From NCBI GenBank assembly GCA_020444165.1, contig JAHLLK010000144.1, forward strand, positions 1 to 5,976: 5,976 bases of DNA, given 5' to 3'. Below the pieces are notes generated by a model, which did not search any database, had not been told where the DNA came from, and saw nothing but the letters and a program-made list of their open reading frames with translations. This DNA comes from Deltaproteobacteria bacterium (GTDB lineage: Bacteria > Desulfobacterota > Desulfarculia > Desulfarculales > Desulfarculaceae). The position numbers and the translations under genes are program-made. This document shows positions 5,588 through 5,976 of this stretch, one piece after another. Each line of letters starts with the position of its first letter. The first letter of the stretch is position 1.

Positions 5588-5976
5588 TTGAAATCAGTGC
5601 TTGTGGCCAGCGCCGACCGCAGTGCGCAGGAAAGCATCCGCAAGTGCTTCGGTGCGGATCACCGCGTGGTGGTGGTGGAGGACCCTGCCACCCTGGTGGA
5701 GAACTTCGCCGCCCATCGCCACGAGTTCACCTTTGTGGAGATATCCTTTCTGGCCAATGGGCAAGCCGGCTCCGGGAGCGAGCAAGCTGGCTCCGGGGGA
5801 CAACTCAACCCGACCCGCAACGCCAGCGGCGGCACGCCGCCCGGAGCGGTGCGTCTATCCGACAAGCCATCTTCGGGAGTGGGCGAGGTTGGTTCGGTGG
5901 CCGAACCTGACCCGACACGATACGCCAGCGGCGGCACGCCGCCCGGAGCGGTGCGTCTATCCGACAAGCCATCTTC
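5588..5976 (+). CDS. Receiver-domain regulator, N-terminal part, carrying in-frame repeats (runs off window)
   Basis: Only the first 129 codons are present, and the frame is open to the window end. It starts at TTG 5588 with GGAGG at 5579-5583. The spacing is short (4 nt), but no other start lies between the in-frame stop at 5543 and here. Residues 1-56 look like the first half of a response-regulator receiver domain: strand KSVLVASAD with acidic D10, helix 12-21, strand HRVVVVED, helix 33-43, and strand EFTFVEISFL (46-55). E51 sits where the phosphorylated aspartate is expected. The style resembles receiver domains at the start of sigma-54-dependent activators, but no AAA+ or DNA-binding part is in the window. 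From residue 58 the protein becomes low-complexity: two 7-residue QAGSG repeats, then two copies of the dispersed repeat read as PTR-[NY]-ASGGTPPGAVRLSDKPS. It may be functional with a long loop, or damaged further on. Confidence 0.7.
   Translation, partial: MKSVLVASADRSAQESIRKCFGADHRVVVVEDPATLVENFAAHRHEFTFVEISFLANGQAGSGSEQAGSGGQLNPTRNASGGTPPGAVRLSDKPSSGVGEVGSVAEPDPTRYASGGTPPGAVRLSDKPS
5761..5802 (+). repeat. Two 21-bp tandem repeats inside the regulator frame
   Basis: The units 5761-5781 and 5782-5802 both begin GCAAGC-[CT]-GGCTCCGGG and match at about 17 of 21 positions. They encode GQAGSGS and EQAGSGG (7 codons each) and sit at the junction between the receiver fold and the larger repeat. 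Confidence 0.65.
5821..5976 (+). repeat. Dispersed repeat copies E1 and E2, 102-bp period, inside a coding frame
   Basis: The 54 bases at 5821-5874 are repeated without change at 5923-5976, a period of 102 bp (34 codons). The 48 bp between them carry a GGTTCGG/CCGAACC hairpin (about 5890-5906) and the family head CGGGAGTGGGCGAGGTTGG, nearly as in copy A. Each copy has a GGCGGC-AC-GCCGCC hairpin. Both keep the regulator frame open. The second copy is cut by the window end, so more copies may follow. Confidence 0.9.

Overview
The window is GC-rich (about 60% or more by eye). Its gene content suggests an anaerobic or sulfur-metabolising Gram-negative bacterium: a periplasmic DsrE-like protein, an OsmC-family protein, a radical SAM/SPASM enzyme, a hyaluronan-synthase-like glycosyltransferase with an LptC-like tail, and the start of a receiver-type regulator. 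Desulfobacterota (former Deltaproteobacteria) is my best guess. It is an inference from gene types and base composition, not from a marker gene.

Layout. Positions 1-87 hold one copy of a dispersed repeat. An OsmC-family gene (88-612, minus) and a secreted DsrE-like gene (875-1327, minus) follow. The gap 1328-1808 carries two palindromic sites and two diverged repeat copies (about 1529-1640 and 1661-1792). The second repeat stops right at the Shine-Dalgarno of a radical SAM gene (1809-2777, plus). That gene is followed directly by a reverse-oriented repeat array (2778-3013) containing two perfect 69-bp units. A convergent terminator (3111-3140) ends the long minus-strand glycosyltransferase gene (3169-4980). 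A roughly 560-bp region without a convincing gene leads to a plausible promoter, a 14-bp palindrome, and a TTG-started regulator gene that runs off the window end (5588-5976).

The genes do not form one obvious pathway. The common thread is the repeat family. At least eight units or part-units share a core that reads CCG-ACN-CGN in one frame, mostly followed by TAY-GCC. They sit next to genes in four places. In the fifth they lie inside the regulator reading frame, in phase, just after the third beta-strand of its receiver domain. The tandem periods there and in the intergenic array (21, 69 and 102 bp) are all multiples of three. This resembles, but is not shown to be, a protein-inserting palindromic element of the kind known in Rickettsia. 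It is the most interesting signal here. The second is the fusion of a processive polysaccharide synthase to an LptC-like periplasmic domain.
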